Shown here: positions 52,635-64,000 of the stretch, piece after piece
How the letters are laid out: every line of letters begins with the position of its first letter
How positions within the stretch are numbered: position 1 is the stretch's first letter
Source of the DNA: Phialocephala subalpina
Lineage: Eukaryota > Ascomycota > Leotiomycetes > Helotiales > Mollisiaceae
Assembly (NCBI GenBank): GCA_900073065.1
Contig: FJOG01000015.1
Location: 62,001-126,000 of the forward strand
DNA length: 64,000 nt
Reading direction: 5' to 3'
Notes under the pieces: model-generated
Told to the model about the DNA's origin: nothing
The model's database searches: none
What the model saw: the letters and a program-made list of their open reading frames with translations, nothing else
Program-made: the position numbers and the translations under genes

Positions 52635-55600
52635 ATGAGCAGTGAGGAGCCGAATGATAGAGCGATGGATAATGCCGCCGCGCTCGATGAAACGGTCACT
52701 CGTGAATCGACGACTGATAACGTTGTGTCAAATGAAGAAGAAAAGGATGACCACCCTGAACCACTTGGCGCCGCTCTGCCTGATATAGATGAAAAGAAAG
52801 GCGATGAGGAGCAAACACCTTCAAAGCGAGGCGAGTAGTACTTGGCCAAGCCCAAAGTGAATATTGAGGCTGAAAACTGTCAGAAACTCTCGAACGTCTT
52901 GCCGATGACCTTTCACTTTCGTTTATCAACGACTCGCATTCCAAGGACCCGTATGTGGAAGTCAAAAACGCAGTACCTCACACTTGCCTATGGATTTATG
53001 GACTTGACGCCTTCCAGAAATGGTGTGCGGAACCACACAGCATCCTCACTATTCATGGCTCCCCTGGGTGCGGGAAATCTACCCTCTTACACTCTATGAT
53101 TGAAGACGGGCCTGGATCACGCAAAGACGTAGGTCTGACCTCGTGGCTGGGGAGTGATAAGTTGCCAAAGGGGTGGGAACTCGGGTATACAAGCGACGAC
53201 AGGCCATATTTTCTCGACCACAATACGAAGACTAATACTTGGAGGGATCCCAGGATGCGACACCAAAAGGTTGCGATCCTCAAGCACTTTTTCAACAAAG
53301 ATATTAGGGAGGATGTTGGCGGTCTAGATCTTCTCTTAAGAACCCTCCTTGCTCAGCTCCTTCAATTCTACTTACAGAATTCCATTGGGAGCCAAGCGAT
53401 TGATCTTGGGTTTACCATCTCATCGGCGAATCCAATTCCCGGGCCCATGTCACTCGAAGAGGCGTTCTTAACAACACTTGAGGCCTTGGACAGTCAGTCG
53501 GTGGTAATCTGTCTTGTCATAGACGCCATAGATCAATGTCGGGATCGCTCACACTGTATGAAATTCGTCAACCGACTTCTGTCGTCGAAGAAGCCTGGAT
53601 CCATTGCCTTGCACGTGTGTATTTCGAAGCGTGATTATCCGATCATGGATATTCCTTCCCCGGCTTTTAATATAAGAATGGACGAGTATAACACCCCGGA
53701 CATCAAGGAATATATGGGTAGTAATTGGGTTGATTCCAACCCTCTTGGGACCAGTTTCCTAGCTGCCAAAACGCCGCTGGCCCGGCCTTATTGGATCAAG
53801 GTGCTGAATGGTCTTGCTCGGGAGCCGTCTCTTGACTGGGAGGTTTGTGCCAGACTTTTGAGCTGTGCACTCACTTGGCAGACACCACTTGATGCTCGAG
53901 AAATTCTGTTTGCTTGCGATTGTCATGATGATGACTCATTAGAAATTGAATCCAGTGATGTTGACAAGGCTCTGCTTTCAGCCTCAGGCGGCTTGCTGAG
54001 AGCGCCCAATGGAAGCGTCGACGGAAAGCTAGATTTTGTTCAACCTATACTCCGCGAGATCCTCATGACCTGGTCGCAAGAGGAACAGTCTCCTATGGCT
54101 ACAGATGATGATATTCTACTCGCATGCATCCTTGAAGGAAATATAAGCCTTTTAAATGCTTGCATGAGGCGTCTTAGGAAGGCTCGGGATGAATACGAGT
54201 CGAACAACGAATGGTCGAAGCTCCTACCTCCGTACGAAAATATCACATTGCCCCCAATGGCAAGACATAGAGTGTTGGCGAATCTCAGCGATTACAACAA
54301 AGTGTTTCAGAAGCCTTTTCTCAAATATGCTGTGGAACATATGGTGCACCACCTGGGTTCTTTGGTACAGAAAGACATTGTAATCGAGGTGCTTTCGGAG
54401 CTCGAAGCTCCCCCGCCGGAACAGAGTGGTGACTTTCTCAAGATTATTGGGCTGCTTACGAATCTCCAATTAAGACAAAATCTTTGTGGAACATCAACTA
54501 CGGTACTTCATCTCTTAACGATACGCAATGCAAGCAAATTAATCAAGTTGTGGTATGGCAACGGAGTTGAGCTTGGTAGAAAACTTAGACCAGGAAACGG
54601 CCCGTCTGCTTTACACTTGGCGGCATTCCTCGGTTTAGAAGAGGCAGCAGGCGCACTTCTAGATCTCGAAGAAACGACATCTAGGTCTGGATCAGATACG
54701 CCTCCTCCGACCACGGTAGGAGATTGGGTCCAAAGGCGACCATACCTTGCCTCATTAACTGACGAGAACCTTCGAACGCCGCTTCACCTGTCAGTGATAC
54801 AAGGGCAAGATAACGTGGCCTCGCTGCTTTTCTCTCGTCACAGTGACTTGGGAGCTATAGCTGCCGCAGAACATCACGCGGTGAGCGATTTTGTCGGACA
54901 CGATGATGTATTTAAGGAGGTCTGTAGTCCGAAAGAACTCTTGGATCTTCAAGACATTGACGGCAACACGGCATTACACCTAGCGATCGAATTCTGCCGC
55001 TTAAAATCGGTGGAATTTCTGCTGTACCATGGAGCAACCTTCAGCAAGCTACAGAGCAAAAACTTAAAAGAGACGCCAGAAGCCTTGGCAACTAGATTAG
55101 GGAGCAGCGGTCGAGATGCCCTTTCGAGGATGGCTGACAAGAATGGCCAGAACGTGGATGATATAACGAGAAATATATATCCAATTGTACGCATGCTAAA
55201 GGCAACAGCATTTGCAGAACAAGATCTGGCAGTCCCGCCTCGAAGTCCAGAATCGGCTGATTTCAAGTTCAGCATTTCGAGGGTTAGAGCGCCCCTTCAA
55301 GGAGGAGGTGGGAATTACTCTAGAGATATCTTACCATTTGCGGAATTCATTAATATGCCATTGGAGGATGGAGGGCCGAGGATGTCACGATGGGAATGGA
55401 TACATATTCCCGCGAACAACGTAACATTCCAAGAATTCTTTCTTTCTTAAAATATCGTACTAATTCGCTCATAGATGAGATGGATAGAGGTAAGATACAT
55501 CTACAAATTTCATTTTCTTCAGTATTATACAGGCTTATATCCCAGGAAAGCTTGTGATGCATAAAGTCTGTCAGGATTCAAGTATGAGTGGCAATATACT

Positions 55601-57713
55601 GCAGCGAGCGCTCTGGACCAACCGTCAACACCGTGGCTCAGCGAGGTCACACACACCGTTTATGAGACCGGGTTATCAAGTAGTTCCCGGTAACGACAGA
55701 GCAAAGGTGATTTTTGTGAGTTGATATCTTAAATCTCCAACTATTTTCCTGGCCCAAACTAATTCTTTGCTTAAACAAGATGCCTTTTATTCATTGGCAG
55801 ACTGAGAAACGACATGTTCAAATTCAGACTTTTCTTCAGTGCCGAGAGCTATTGCGCAGTAATGGCGAGAACCTGCAAAGTCTTGTGAAACGGTTCAAGA
55901 CTGAGGACTCCGACTTCCTGAAACCCGCCGAGGAGTCAGGGAACTCACCAGATGCTTTATTTCGAGCTGGTCGATTCATTCAAGTGCAGCGGACTTTGCA
56001 GGCTTATCTGGATATCATTGAGAGCAGTGAAATCGAGGCAAAGACCGAGACAAAGAAAGCAAAGAAGACTAAGAAAGCCAAGGGGACCGAGAAGGTAGAG
56101 GAAAGGAAAATGGAAATGGCAGAAAACGATCTGCATCAGGCTTTGCGCGACTACGAAAGCACTTGGTCAAATGACGATGAAATGCAACTGATAAAGACAT
56201 ACGCCCACGATGCCCACCCTCTACATATGCGTCGAAGTCTGGATCAATCTTTCTATCATATGCTTGACAGCACAGCAACACGAGATAAAGATCAAGTGGT
56301 TTCTCGACATGGGAAACGACTTGGCCGCACGCCCGTGATAATGATGGTTGACCAACTTTGGATGTGGAATCTGGGTAGTAAGTTCACATCATCCTGGACT
56401 TTGGTACGCTAATCTAATCATTTACCTAGAAACCGTTATAACAAGCTTCTCACAAAGACAGCCAGACAAGGAAGACACTTCGCAAAACAAACTCGACGAG
56501 TTTGGCATGACTGACGTGTTCGAGAGCGTTTACCGGAACCTACCCGCAGGATCGTTTGAGTCGACATCAACTTATCTCATGAACACCATCATGACAGAGT
56601 GTATTGCAATGCACTTCGATCCAGCTAGGTACCTAGACGAGGATTTTCGATTCTTCGAAATTTTTGAAAGCTCTATTGGTAGCATTGTAAGTATCTGAAT
56701 GCGTCCCCAACTGATATCTGCTGATTTTAACTTGCAACAAGACCGATAAGGAGGCAGCTGCTTATAATCGGTTCATGGAAAGTCTCAATACGCGAGATGA
56801 GCAAGATCTTTCCGACATCAAGGCTGAATCAAGACTGGTCCGGGAGATCAAAGATATCCAAGACGAGTTGACAATCATGGGCCAAGTTTTCAAGGATCAG
56901 AAGCAGGTGGTAAAATCCTTGGGACCTCTTGGGTATGAAGAAAAATGGGACTTAGACTCTCAACTCAAGACGTATCTTGAAAAGGTCCATATGATGCAGG
57001 AACAAGCAAAGACTGCGTATGCTTCGGTTAGCTCCCTTATCCCTTTGCGAAGCCTCGGTGTATGTCTGATAATTTTTTCCAGCTCAAGGATCTCATGGAT
57101 CTTCGACAAGCACACGCGAACCTGTCTGAAGCCAAGAATGCTCGAAAACAAGCCGTGGATACTGGGAAACAGGGGAACACAATTATGGTATTTACCATTG
57201 TAACCATTCTATTTGTAAGAGTCCTCATCCAACTATCCTTTCGTACCTGCAGCCGTGAGCTGAGAAAACTTCAGCTTCCAGCATCGTTCATGGCATCATT
57301 CTTCGCTCTCCCAGTCGAGCAATTTCAGCGGACCGACGGAACGAACCCTCAGCTAAAACTCTCATATGTCGTGAAGTGGATGAGTAAGAGCCACTATTCC
57401 ACAACTCTTGTTGCGTTTGCTGACAGAATCTGAAGCGACATTCACGATGCCTTTGGCTGTGTTCTTCATCGGCCTGGCATTTTTTATCAATCAGATTTTG
57501 GATATACTGTGGAAGGTGGTAGGCCAGGAGCGGACTAAAGATTCAAATGGCCTTACAAGGAAGTCTACAACTAGGAAGCAAGGTGGTGAACAGGAAAGGC
57601 CATCAATCATCGGCGTCACAACCGGGACTCACATCGGTGCCCATCGACAATCAGAAGATTGGCGGGAGACGAGATCGATCCGGGGGAGAGTCCACCGTGA
57701 TAGTATTGTCTGA
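52635..57713 (+). CDS. NACHT-ankyrin-CorA-like protein with inserted WW domain
   Basis: Ten exons join in phase to about 1,532 aa: 52635-52830, 52884-55420, 55475-55489, 55533-55715, 55780-56377, 56430-56686, 56742-57026, 57083-57214, 57275-57383, 57427-57713. Order: disordered acidic N-terminus; P-loop GSPGCGKST (residues 124-132); WW domain LPKGWE to TWRDPR (159-189, Trp 163 and 185, Pro 188); rest of an NTPase domain with CLVIDAIDQC as Walker B near 277; ankyrin-type repeats near 640-780 (SALHLAAF, TPLHLSVI, TALHLAIE); WEWIHIPANNMRWIE; then the CorA-like part with VDQLWMW, TVITSF, and two membrane helices (GNTIMVFTIVTILF and PLAVFFIGLAFFINQIL). CorA's GMN is absent. Intron 1 is GC-AG (AG|GCGAGT); using the nearby GT gives a stop. 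NLR-like sensor or membrane effector is inferred. Confidence 0.75.
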
Positions 57714-58797
57714 TCTTGATTGTTTGATAATATCAATTTCTGCTGCACAATCAAAGCCAAGGCATGTAACTAGGGTATGTGGAGGTGCGTTGGAGCTTGG
57801 CACGTGATTCTCGTTGATATGGCTGTGTCGCACAGTGGACGTTCTATAGGGAGTAAGCTTCTTGTGATTGAGAAGACAGAGGGTAATTTCTAGTTATATT
57901 CAATCTACAATATCTGGTCCCGATAAGTGTAGTGTCTCTACTGCAACTCTCAAGGTGACCAGTATGCAAGGGAGTCCATCGATATGCTAGCTATCGCGGG
58001 GAAGAAGCAAGTCATCCTGCAGGTACCTCCATGTCTGATTCCGATTCGATGATTGTTGCGTTGATGTTTCCTACTCGCTCTGTCGTAATAGTCGTCCGAG
58101 ATAGGGTCACATCGCTCCGGAAGAGAGGGAACATGCACTGTCATGCAGCGTCGAGCCGGGTACACCCGCTCCGCAACAGGGGTCGCATGCATTTGGGGCT
58201 GAAGTGGCTCTCAAGTGTGTGACATTCTGACAATACCATGCGAGGAACCTCACCACAGCCAATTACTCGTAATCAGAACAAACTAAGCAGCGCAAAAGCA
58301 CTTGACTAACAGGAGACGATCCGTTCTGCTTCGAACTTTCGATGAACAAGTGCATTCGATAAGAATTTTTAGACATTGAAAATACGAATGCGATGCTGAT
58401 TGAGATCTCGATGCAACATCAGATGGAGATCAGTGGAGTATAGGCTGCGCATCAATCCATTAGCAATTTAGCTTTCCCTCCGCATCTTTCTATCCCGTCC
58501 TACCATGATGTCCTAAGTGTGGAAGTCATGAGTTGAAGTTTCAGGGGGTGGAAAGAGGGTCCACTAAACTTTCGGAGGCGTACTTTCAAATCCGTTGTGT
58601 CACAATCACTTGCATGCATATGGCATCTGGTGAATAGTCTTGATTGTTCTTCAATCCACATGATCACTAAAACTAGATCGACATCGTTTGAAGTACTTGC
58701 ATCACAACGGAGCTCCAGACTCCCGTTGACAGAAGGAATTTATATTGCAAATCATTTGAGATATCTCCACGACCTTCATCACTTGGCCCTAAGACTC
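57714..58797. other. Intergenic, no gene supported
   Basis: About 1.1 kb of normal composition with short frames on both strands and no family motif. Confidence 0.45.
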
Positions 58798-59169
58798 TCA
58801 CCTCCACACAGAAACCTCCTTATTCGAAACAAAATAGAGGCATACAATGTCCTCCCCCTGAGCGATTTTCTCTCGACAAGAGCCACAAGGCCCTCTCACG
58901 CTCGGTGGATCAACGTCGGCTCTCTCATTCCCACTCCCACTCTTTCCACTGTCGTCATTGCTGGCGAGCCAACATTTCCTAATTCCCTCTTTATTGGCCT
59001 CGATACTCTCTTTTCGATGCTGGAGATTGACGTAGTCCTTCGCGATGATGAGTCTTTGAACATAATCTGGCAATTCTCTTCCCTGAATCTCCACACGTCG
59101 CTTGAGATATATTGCGCCCGAAGTTGCTCTGTAGCCAATGTCGTCTGTCTTCCATGATGGACGATTCAT
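58798..59169 (-). CDS. Small hypothetical protein (123 aa)
   Basis: A continuous 123-codon frame with protein-like composition: NRPSWKTDDIGYRATSGA, LPDYVQRLIIAKDYVNLQ, then GPCGSCREKIAQGEDIVCLYF with three cysteines that could bind metal. No signal peptide or membrane helix. The last codons read KEVSVWR and overlap a possible GTGAGA donor, so further exons may exist toward lower coordinates. A plus-strand frame (58597-59157, 186 codons) covers the same DNA but reads less like protein. Moderately likely to be a gene; function unknown. Confidence 0.4.
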   Translation of the reverse strand: MNRPSWKTDDIGYRATSGAIYLKRRVEIQGRELPDYVQRLIIAKDYVNLQHRKESIEANKEGIRKCWLASNDDSGKSGSGNERADVDPPSVRGPCGSCREKIAQGEDIVCLYFVSNKEVSVWR

Positions 59170-60330
59170 AACATCCGAGTTTGTGCTGTATCTATTTCTG
59201 GAAAGCGGGGAGGGAGGGGGAGGGAGTAGGAGAGGGATGCGAAGAGTTGTGGATGAACCTTTGTTGTATGATCTCCCCTGGGCTATCTTTGTCCTTAATA
59301 TCTTCGAGCATTGTTAAGTAAGTCGATGCAGTAAGAACCAGTGTTCCAGTAGACTTCATAGGCGCCATTGCGGAGATTGGGCCCAGATGTATGGGACTTA
59401 GGGGATCCTTAAGTAGTATCTTCATACAAAGCGATCAAGGAGCCTTTGGAAGCGTATCTCCTAGGTCCTGGGTTTTTCCAGTCATTACTATACAGAGTAG
59501 ATGGGGATAATTTGGAAATCATAGGGTGCTCAAAGACCCAGAATTTGCCAGCCGTACATGACACAAAGCGCGAAAGAATGAAGGCACAGAAAGACTGCAC
59601 AACTTATAGCTGAATCCTTCCACCCTCAATCCTCTAGCCTTGCCTTGAATTCTCGGCCTACTTTCTCTGGACAAAGATGGTAGATGCTTAGTTGATGACT
59701 TGTAGTTTTATTGCATGCAGCATCTCAGCATTCGCCAACCTTCTCGACTGCACTGTCAAGGCGGAGAGATTCGAAACACTGCCTTTCACCGACCGCTAGC
59801 ATGGTCTTTTTGTAATTGACAGAAGATTCAAGACACCTCAAAAGACAGGAGGAGGGAACCATTCGATAAATCGCACACCATTGGCAGGTGGGTGTTTGAT
59901 TCCAGGTATCGTTGCTTATGTTGCAGGTCATTTAGGTCTCTCCACCCCCTAAAATCTAGCGATCAATGCCCCAGAGTTTTAGCGAGCAAACCCCTATTCA
60001 GAAATTAGAACACTACCTGGACATTCATGATTTGAATACTATGTCCACTACTGCCCGCCCGGTTTCTTTTTGATACATTACCTTTTCCTTCGCACCAAAA
60101 TGGGTTTATCTCCACTGAGATTCCGGTCCGTCTTCAATTTGAGGTTCATTGGATAAGAGTGGCGTTCTATCCGATGCATGCAGGAGTGTGGCGTACTGTA
60201 AGCCACACACGACAGAAGACGGCATTCCAACTTCCATCTCCTGGGCACTGTCCTCAAAGATAGCCACATCGATTTCAAGTAAGTCGCAATTATTATGCGT
60301 ACTTCAGAATAAGTATTGATTCATTTACAG
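59170..60330. other. Intergenic; missing first exon of the next gene likely here
   Basis: About 1.1 kb without a clear gene. The transcription-factor-like gene that follows has no ATG in its first visible exon, so its start exon should lie in the last part of this stretch, probably before the GTAAGT at about 60279. Confidence 0.4.
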
Positions 60331-61928
60331 AGAAGCACGAGCTGGAATTCATTGTCAGCAGCTCCCTGGACAAGCCTGGAGCGAATGCTCGGAAGCTGAT
60401 TAGAAGTCATGTTATGCGCGGCAAGAATCAACGAAAACGGCCCGCTGATAGGCCGAAGTTGAGGTCGTGGATCTACCAAGAGCGCGCGAGAAACTATAAT
60501 TCGCCTCAGAACTCTGCAGCTGTTTCTCGCCAATACACCCCACTTCCCATGCAGATAGGCTGCGACTTTCCAGTCACCCAGTTTGCATGTGACATGCCAT
60601 CGTATGCCGTAGATCTTGTCTTTAAGTGTAAGTTAGATTCCTGAGCTTTCCAATTGTGCTAATTCCAGAGCAGTCTTTACGGTGGTTGGGCAAGCAAGGT
60701 ACTACCCTATCGAGCTCTGTCTAACCCAGCCGAACAACTCAATATTCATCGAATATCTTGCACTTGATGCATTGTACTGCCAACTAGCCGTTTGGGCATC
60801 CCAGGCATACTTTGACGTAAGTTGAATGTGCTTTTCAATTTCACACGCCGTCATCCTGTCCCTTTTCACCTGTTGTAGCCTTTTACTCTTGCCAGCTGCA
60901 CTACTCTGACTTTGAACTCTGACTTTCCCACTAAGATGGTTGGGGCATTGGAACTTCCTACGTTCAGATCAAGCACGCGCAAGAGACTTTAGCAATGCTT
61001 CAACAACGAATCTACGATCATCAACTTGCCACCTCAGACGTCACAATCCTGGTAGTTGCTTGCTACGCCATGATCACTGCACTCGTGAGCTCCGAGCCTG
61101 AATCTTCAAGAAAGTATATGATGGGTCTCTACAGAATGGTGGAGTTACGAGGCGGCGCGAAGGCATTTCAACATAATGACCAAATTCAAGTCAAGCTCTG
61201 CAGGTAGGGGCCTGTGTCTTTGAACACCCCAGATAGTCCATCCGCTGACAGAACATAGAGCAGATCTCTGCACACCAATGCTCACAGGCGGGAAGCCTAT
61301 GTTATTCCCAGTCGCTGAGATATCTTGGGAGCCATATATTGCGAAGAAACAAGACACCTCTCGTGACTCCCTTCCCAAGCATTTCAAAGGTTCAGACACG
61401 AAGCTCGGCAACATTCTAGCAGATCATCAAGAATTCACTCGAGATGCAAACTTAGCTTTTCAGACTAGACGAAAGATGGACTACACCCTCTGCCAGGAGA
61501 TCTTAATCTCGATCCTATACCGACTGCTCCTCCTGAATGTGACTCCTGGATCTCTTGACGAAGCAATCTACGTGGGCATGCTGGCATTCTCTACGAATAT
61601 CTTCCTACAGATGAGAAGTTTCCCAATGCAATTTGGAAAACTGTCTAGTCAACTTCGAGACACCATACATAGACTTCACTGCCTCGAGGATAATTCTATA
61701 TTAGAACTCAAGATCTGGCTATTGTTTGTTGCACGAATAGTCATCGTGGCAGGAGATGGAGATTCCTGGATTGCGCCTGAGATGAGAAAAACGTTGAAGG
61801 CCTTGGACTTACCATCATGGAAGCTTGTGAGAGATCGGCTGAAGAAATACCTTTGGATTAGTATGCTACATGACGCTAGCGGAAAGAAGGCCTTTGAGGA
61901 CGCTACTCGAGACACATCTCATACCTAG
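60331..61928 (+). CDS. Fungal transcription-factor-like protein, start unresolved
   Basis: Exons 60331-60627, 60671-60816, 60968-61203 and 61259-61928 join in phase; the true first exon is not resolved. The N-terminal phrase GANARKLIRSHVMRGKNQRK is typical of a large fungal group of nuclear regulators related to Zn2Cys6 proteins but without the zinc cluster. After it come CQLAVWASQAYFD, the helix around AMLQQRIYDHQ, then LGLYRMVELRGG-like text (MMGLYRMVELRGGAKAF) and the fungal-specific factor helical region. The acceptor at 60968 could instead be at 60946-60950, adding WGIGTSYVQ. Convergent with the dehydrogenase gene. DNA binding is unproven. Confidence 0.7.
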
Positions 61929-61967
61929 GAATTATTACGGGACATCCTCCAGAAAGATCATGCGACA

Positions 61968-63118
61968 CTAAAGTGGAAATTCAAAAACAACAGGACCAAG
62001 CCAATATTCCCACAACTCAAGACCAGCTCCAATCTCTTGTTTCATGCTCTCCAATATCCTCAGGGGCGATGCAAACTCAAGCTCTTTCATCGTTTCATGC
62101 CAAAGTTGTTCTCTCACAGTATAACTATCGGGTGCATAGAGGAGCAACGCGAACCTGTCGAACCAGAGTGTTAGCGACATGCCTGCATGTATTTTGGGCA
62201 GACTTACGGAGCAATCTTCCAGTCCATGACAAAGCAACCATGGGATTCCTTCCCCTTGACCACCGCGGCATCAACATATGTAGATGAGCCCGCGTCCAGC
62301 AACCTGCCAATCAGCGACTTCACCACCGAGTACACAACCGACAATGCCACTTTCACGTCTCTCGAAAGACTGGTACCTTTGACCAGACCCGGATCGACAC
62401 AGTTGACGATTACATCCTTTGAGTCGACGTAGTTGATCAGCTTCACCATGAAATAGTGCAATAGCAGCTTCGAGCATGGATACTGCTCATTTGCATTCCA
62501 TGTGCTCTTGTCGTCGAAAGACTTCAGCAATGAAATCTCGTGGCGGTTGGGAAACTTTGCAAAATAAGAAGTCCCGGAGTTGACGATGGTGAGTCGACCA
62601 GGAGTGGATGGAGGAGACTTTGTCTTGAGAGCCGGCAGGAGGAGAATGCTTAAGAGGACAGTGGAAAGGTAGTTGACCTGGATCACTTCCTCATGACCTG
62701 TGCTTTCGACAATTTCGAAGTGCTCGTTCGTAAGACCGGCGTTCAAGATAGCAATGTCGAGTCTTGGGAGATCTTTCTCGACACGGCGGACGAAGGCCTG
62801 GATAGACTCGTAAGAGCTCATCTCAAGTGTCCATACTTCGATCTTGACTCTGGGAAATTCGGCGCGGAGCTTGGAAGCAGCGTCCTCACCCCTCTTGACA
62901 GATCGTACGGGCATGATGAGGTGTGACAACTGGAAGGAGAGGAGATGACGACAGCAGTGGAAGCCGAGTCCAGTACTTGCTCCCGTAACGATTGCCGTTT
63001 GGCCGGAGAGGTTGGTATCCTTCGGTAACTTTACAGGTTTTGCGCGCTGGGATTTGATGAAGATGCTCCCGACATTGCTGGTGTTGGGCGCCATCTCGAG
63101 GGACTTGGAAGATGCCAT
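61968..63118 (-). CDS. Short-chain dehydrogenase/reductase
   Basis: Two exons (63118-62208, 62154-61968) give about 365 aa. Classical/extended SDR with a Rossmann fold: TAIVTGASTGLG (TGxxxGxG cofactor loop), then LDIAILNAGL, VNYLSTVLL, TIVNSGTSY with the catalytic Ser, and YPCSK for the YxxxK pair. The sequence after the G-rich loop (MPVRSVKRGEDAASKL) with arginine suggests NADP(H). This branch resembles WW-domain-oxidoreductase/retinol-dehydrogenase-like fungal SDRs; substrate unknown. The frame is open further upstream, but the ATG at 63118 (MASSKSLEM) fits the family start. Converges with the regulator-like gene, sharing 3' sequence of 39 bp. Confidence 0.88.
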
Positions 63119-64000
63119 CTTGGTGTGGAAGATTGTAGTCAATGATAATGAAATTTGGAATGGGTTGGCGAGTTGGATTTCCGACGGTGAAGAGTATTGA
63201 GAGGTGACAAACGTGCTGAGCATTGTCATGTCTTTATACGAATGTCCGGAGGGCATGTCGGACATTCTAAGCATGTTGACACCGAGAATTGTATTTTTAC
63301 TTGAATACTTCATCCCAATTGAGACTTCAATCGATCTTGGCAGCATGTCACGGGAGAAAATGGGCCAACCTCATACGCGGGGATTTTCGTCCCGATCGGG
63401 AAGTCAATTGGTCTTGGCTGCATATCAGCAGGGGACGCAGAATCAGCCTCACATGTGTGGCTGAACATTTCAGGCCTCACGACTTCGGCCGAGTGCTCCG
63501 GATTCATCTGCGTCTTGATAATTCTCCCTTTATTTTAGTGATGCGTTGTTTGGAGAGCCCGGTCCTTATCTTAAGGAAGTCTTCTGCTCTTTGTCCTTGA
63601 AGCCGGAGTTAGCAAGACCTCACCCCGAACAGCAAGCTAAGAAGTTTAGCGAGGACGCCCCCATTTCAGGGAAATAAAGCTTCAAAAGTAAAGTATTACG
63701 ACTCACTTTGCCCTGAAAAATATATATTCCAGATTTATTATTAATCTCGCGCAGGTCCCAGGTAACAATTTTCAGGCAACTTCGTGGCACTTCGTGGTGA
63801 GGGTGGTGGCGTTCAAGCCTTGCATTGGTGGCGTTTGAGGCCTCACGTCACGGGATGAATTTGCTGTTTGTCAGGAACATCAAAACTGTAGAGCGACGCA
63901 TCATCTTGGTAGGACTTTTGATGTTGCTCTTCGTTCACTTTTAACTCTCATTGATCTCCTACTTATTCCTCCTAAAAGATCATTATCCGCCAACTTTTGG
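63119..64000. promoter_or_regulatory. SDR promoter region with CCG-N10-CGG palindrome
   Basis: GAATGTCCG (63240-63248) and CGGACATTC (63259-63267) form a perfect 9-bp inverted repeat, containing CCG-N10-CGG. Such CCG/CGG pairs are typical sites for dimeric Zn2Cys6 regulators. It lies about 120-150 bp upstream of the SDR ATG. Beyond 63300 nothing gene-like was seen up to the window end. Confidence 0.4.

Noticed and set aside
55780..56412. Separate gene starting MPFIHWQ
   Set aside because: That Met is the conserved interior of CorA-like proteins, and the upstream exon joins it in phase, so it is part of the NACHT gene.
58597..59157. 186-codon plus-strand frame as a gene
   Set aside because: It overlaps a more protein-like minus-strand frame and has no motif or codon regularity of its own.

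Overview
The window is nuclear DNA of a filamentous ascomycete (Pezizomycotina). Genes are split by short GT-AG introns of about 40-75 bp on both strands. Conserved eukaryotic housekeeping genes (MED7, proteasome alpha, LUC7, GPI16) sit beside typical fungal accessory families (HET, NACHT/ankyrin, F-box, DUF6594, spherulin-4). AT-rich islands and nonsense codons of the CpA-to-TpA type suggest repeat-induced point mutation (RIP) acting in part of the window. A class such as Leotiomycetes is plausible but cannot be fixed from the sequence alone.

Layout. 1-3.3 kb: a five-exon sugar-type MFS transporter. 3.5-14.3 kb: minus-strand block of unrecognised genes: a WSxxN-repeat protein with decayed copies beside it, a 1,332-aa multi-pass membrane protein, and a 1,055-aa membrane-anchored coiled-coil protein whose N-terminus resembles that of its neighbour. 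14.8-17.1 kb: PAP2 lipid phosphatase and MED7, divergent. 17.6-19.9 kb: a 55-aa cysteine-rich protein with a spliced 5' leader, then a single-pass surface protein. 20.1-21.7 kb: a broken Crypton-like recombinase (GCR1/NDC10 type). 21.8-28.3 kb: a decayed fusion gene (SGNH esterase plus spherulin-4 plus beta modules), a gene-poor stretch with a fold-back repeat, and a decayed secreted-protein gene. 28.9-39.4 kb: F-box gene, HET remnant, AT-rich DNA, intact HET gene, AT-rich DNA, FAD oxidase, an assembly gap, and a decayed STAND-N-like gene. 39.6-51.1 kb: DUF6594 gene, IgE-binding-like secreted protein, then the conserved block WW-FF splicing factor, PRE9/PSMA4 proteasome subunit, LUC7, GPI16 and an RGG protein. 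52.6-57.7 kb: one ten-exon gene of about 1,532 aa combining NACHT, ankyrin and CorA-like membrane segments, with a WW domain lodged just behind the Walker A loop. 58.8-63.1 kb: a small unknown gene, a fungal transcription-factor-like gene lacking a visible zinc cluster, and a short-chain dehydrogenase convergent with it.

Themes. The conserved core genes near 43-51 kb are compact, intact and partly divergently paired. The accessory half (20-39 kb) carries three independent gene remnants whose five in-frame stops all fit CpA-to-TpA change. Several non-self-recognition or NLR-like pieces occur (HET, HET remnant, STAND-N remnant, NACHT-WW-ANK-CorA). The last is the best candidate for an undescribed architecture: I rebuilt it from open frames that join in phase, but transcript evidence is needed.
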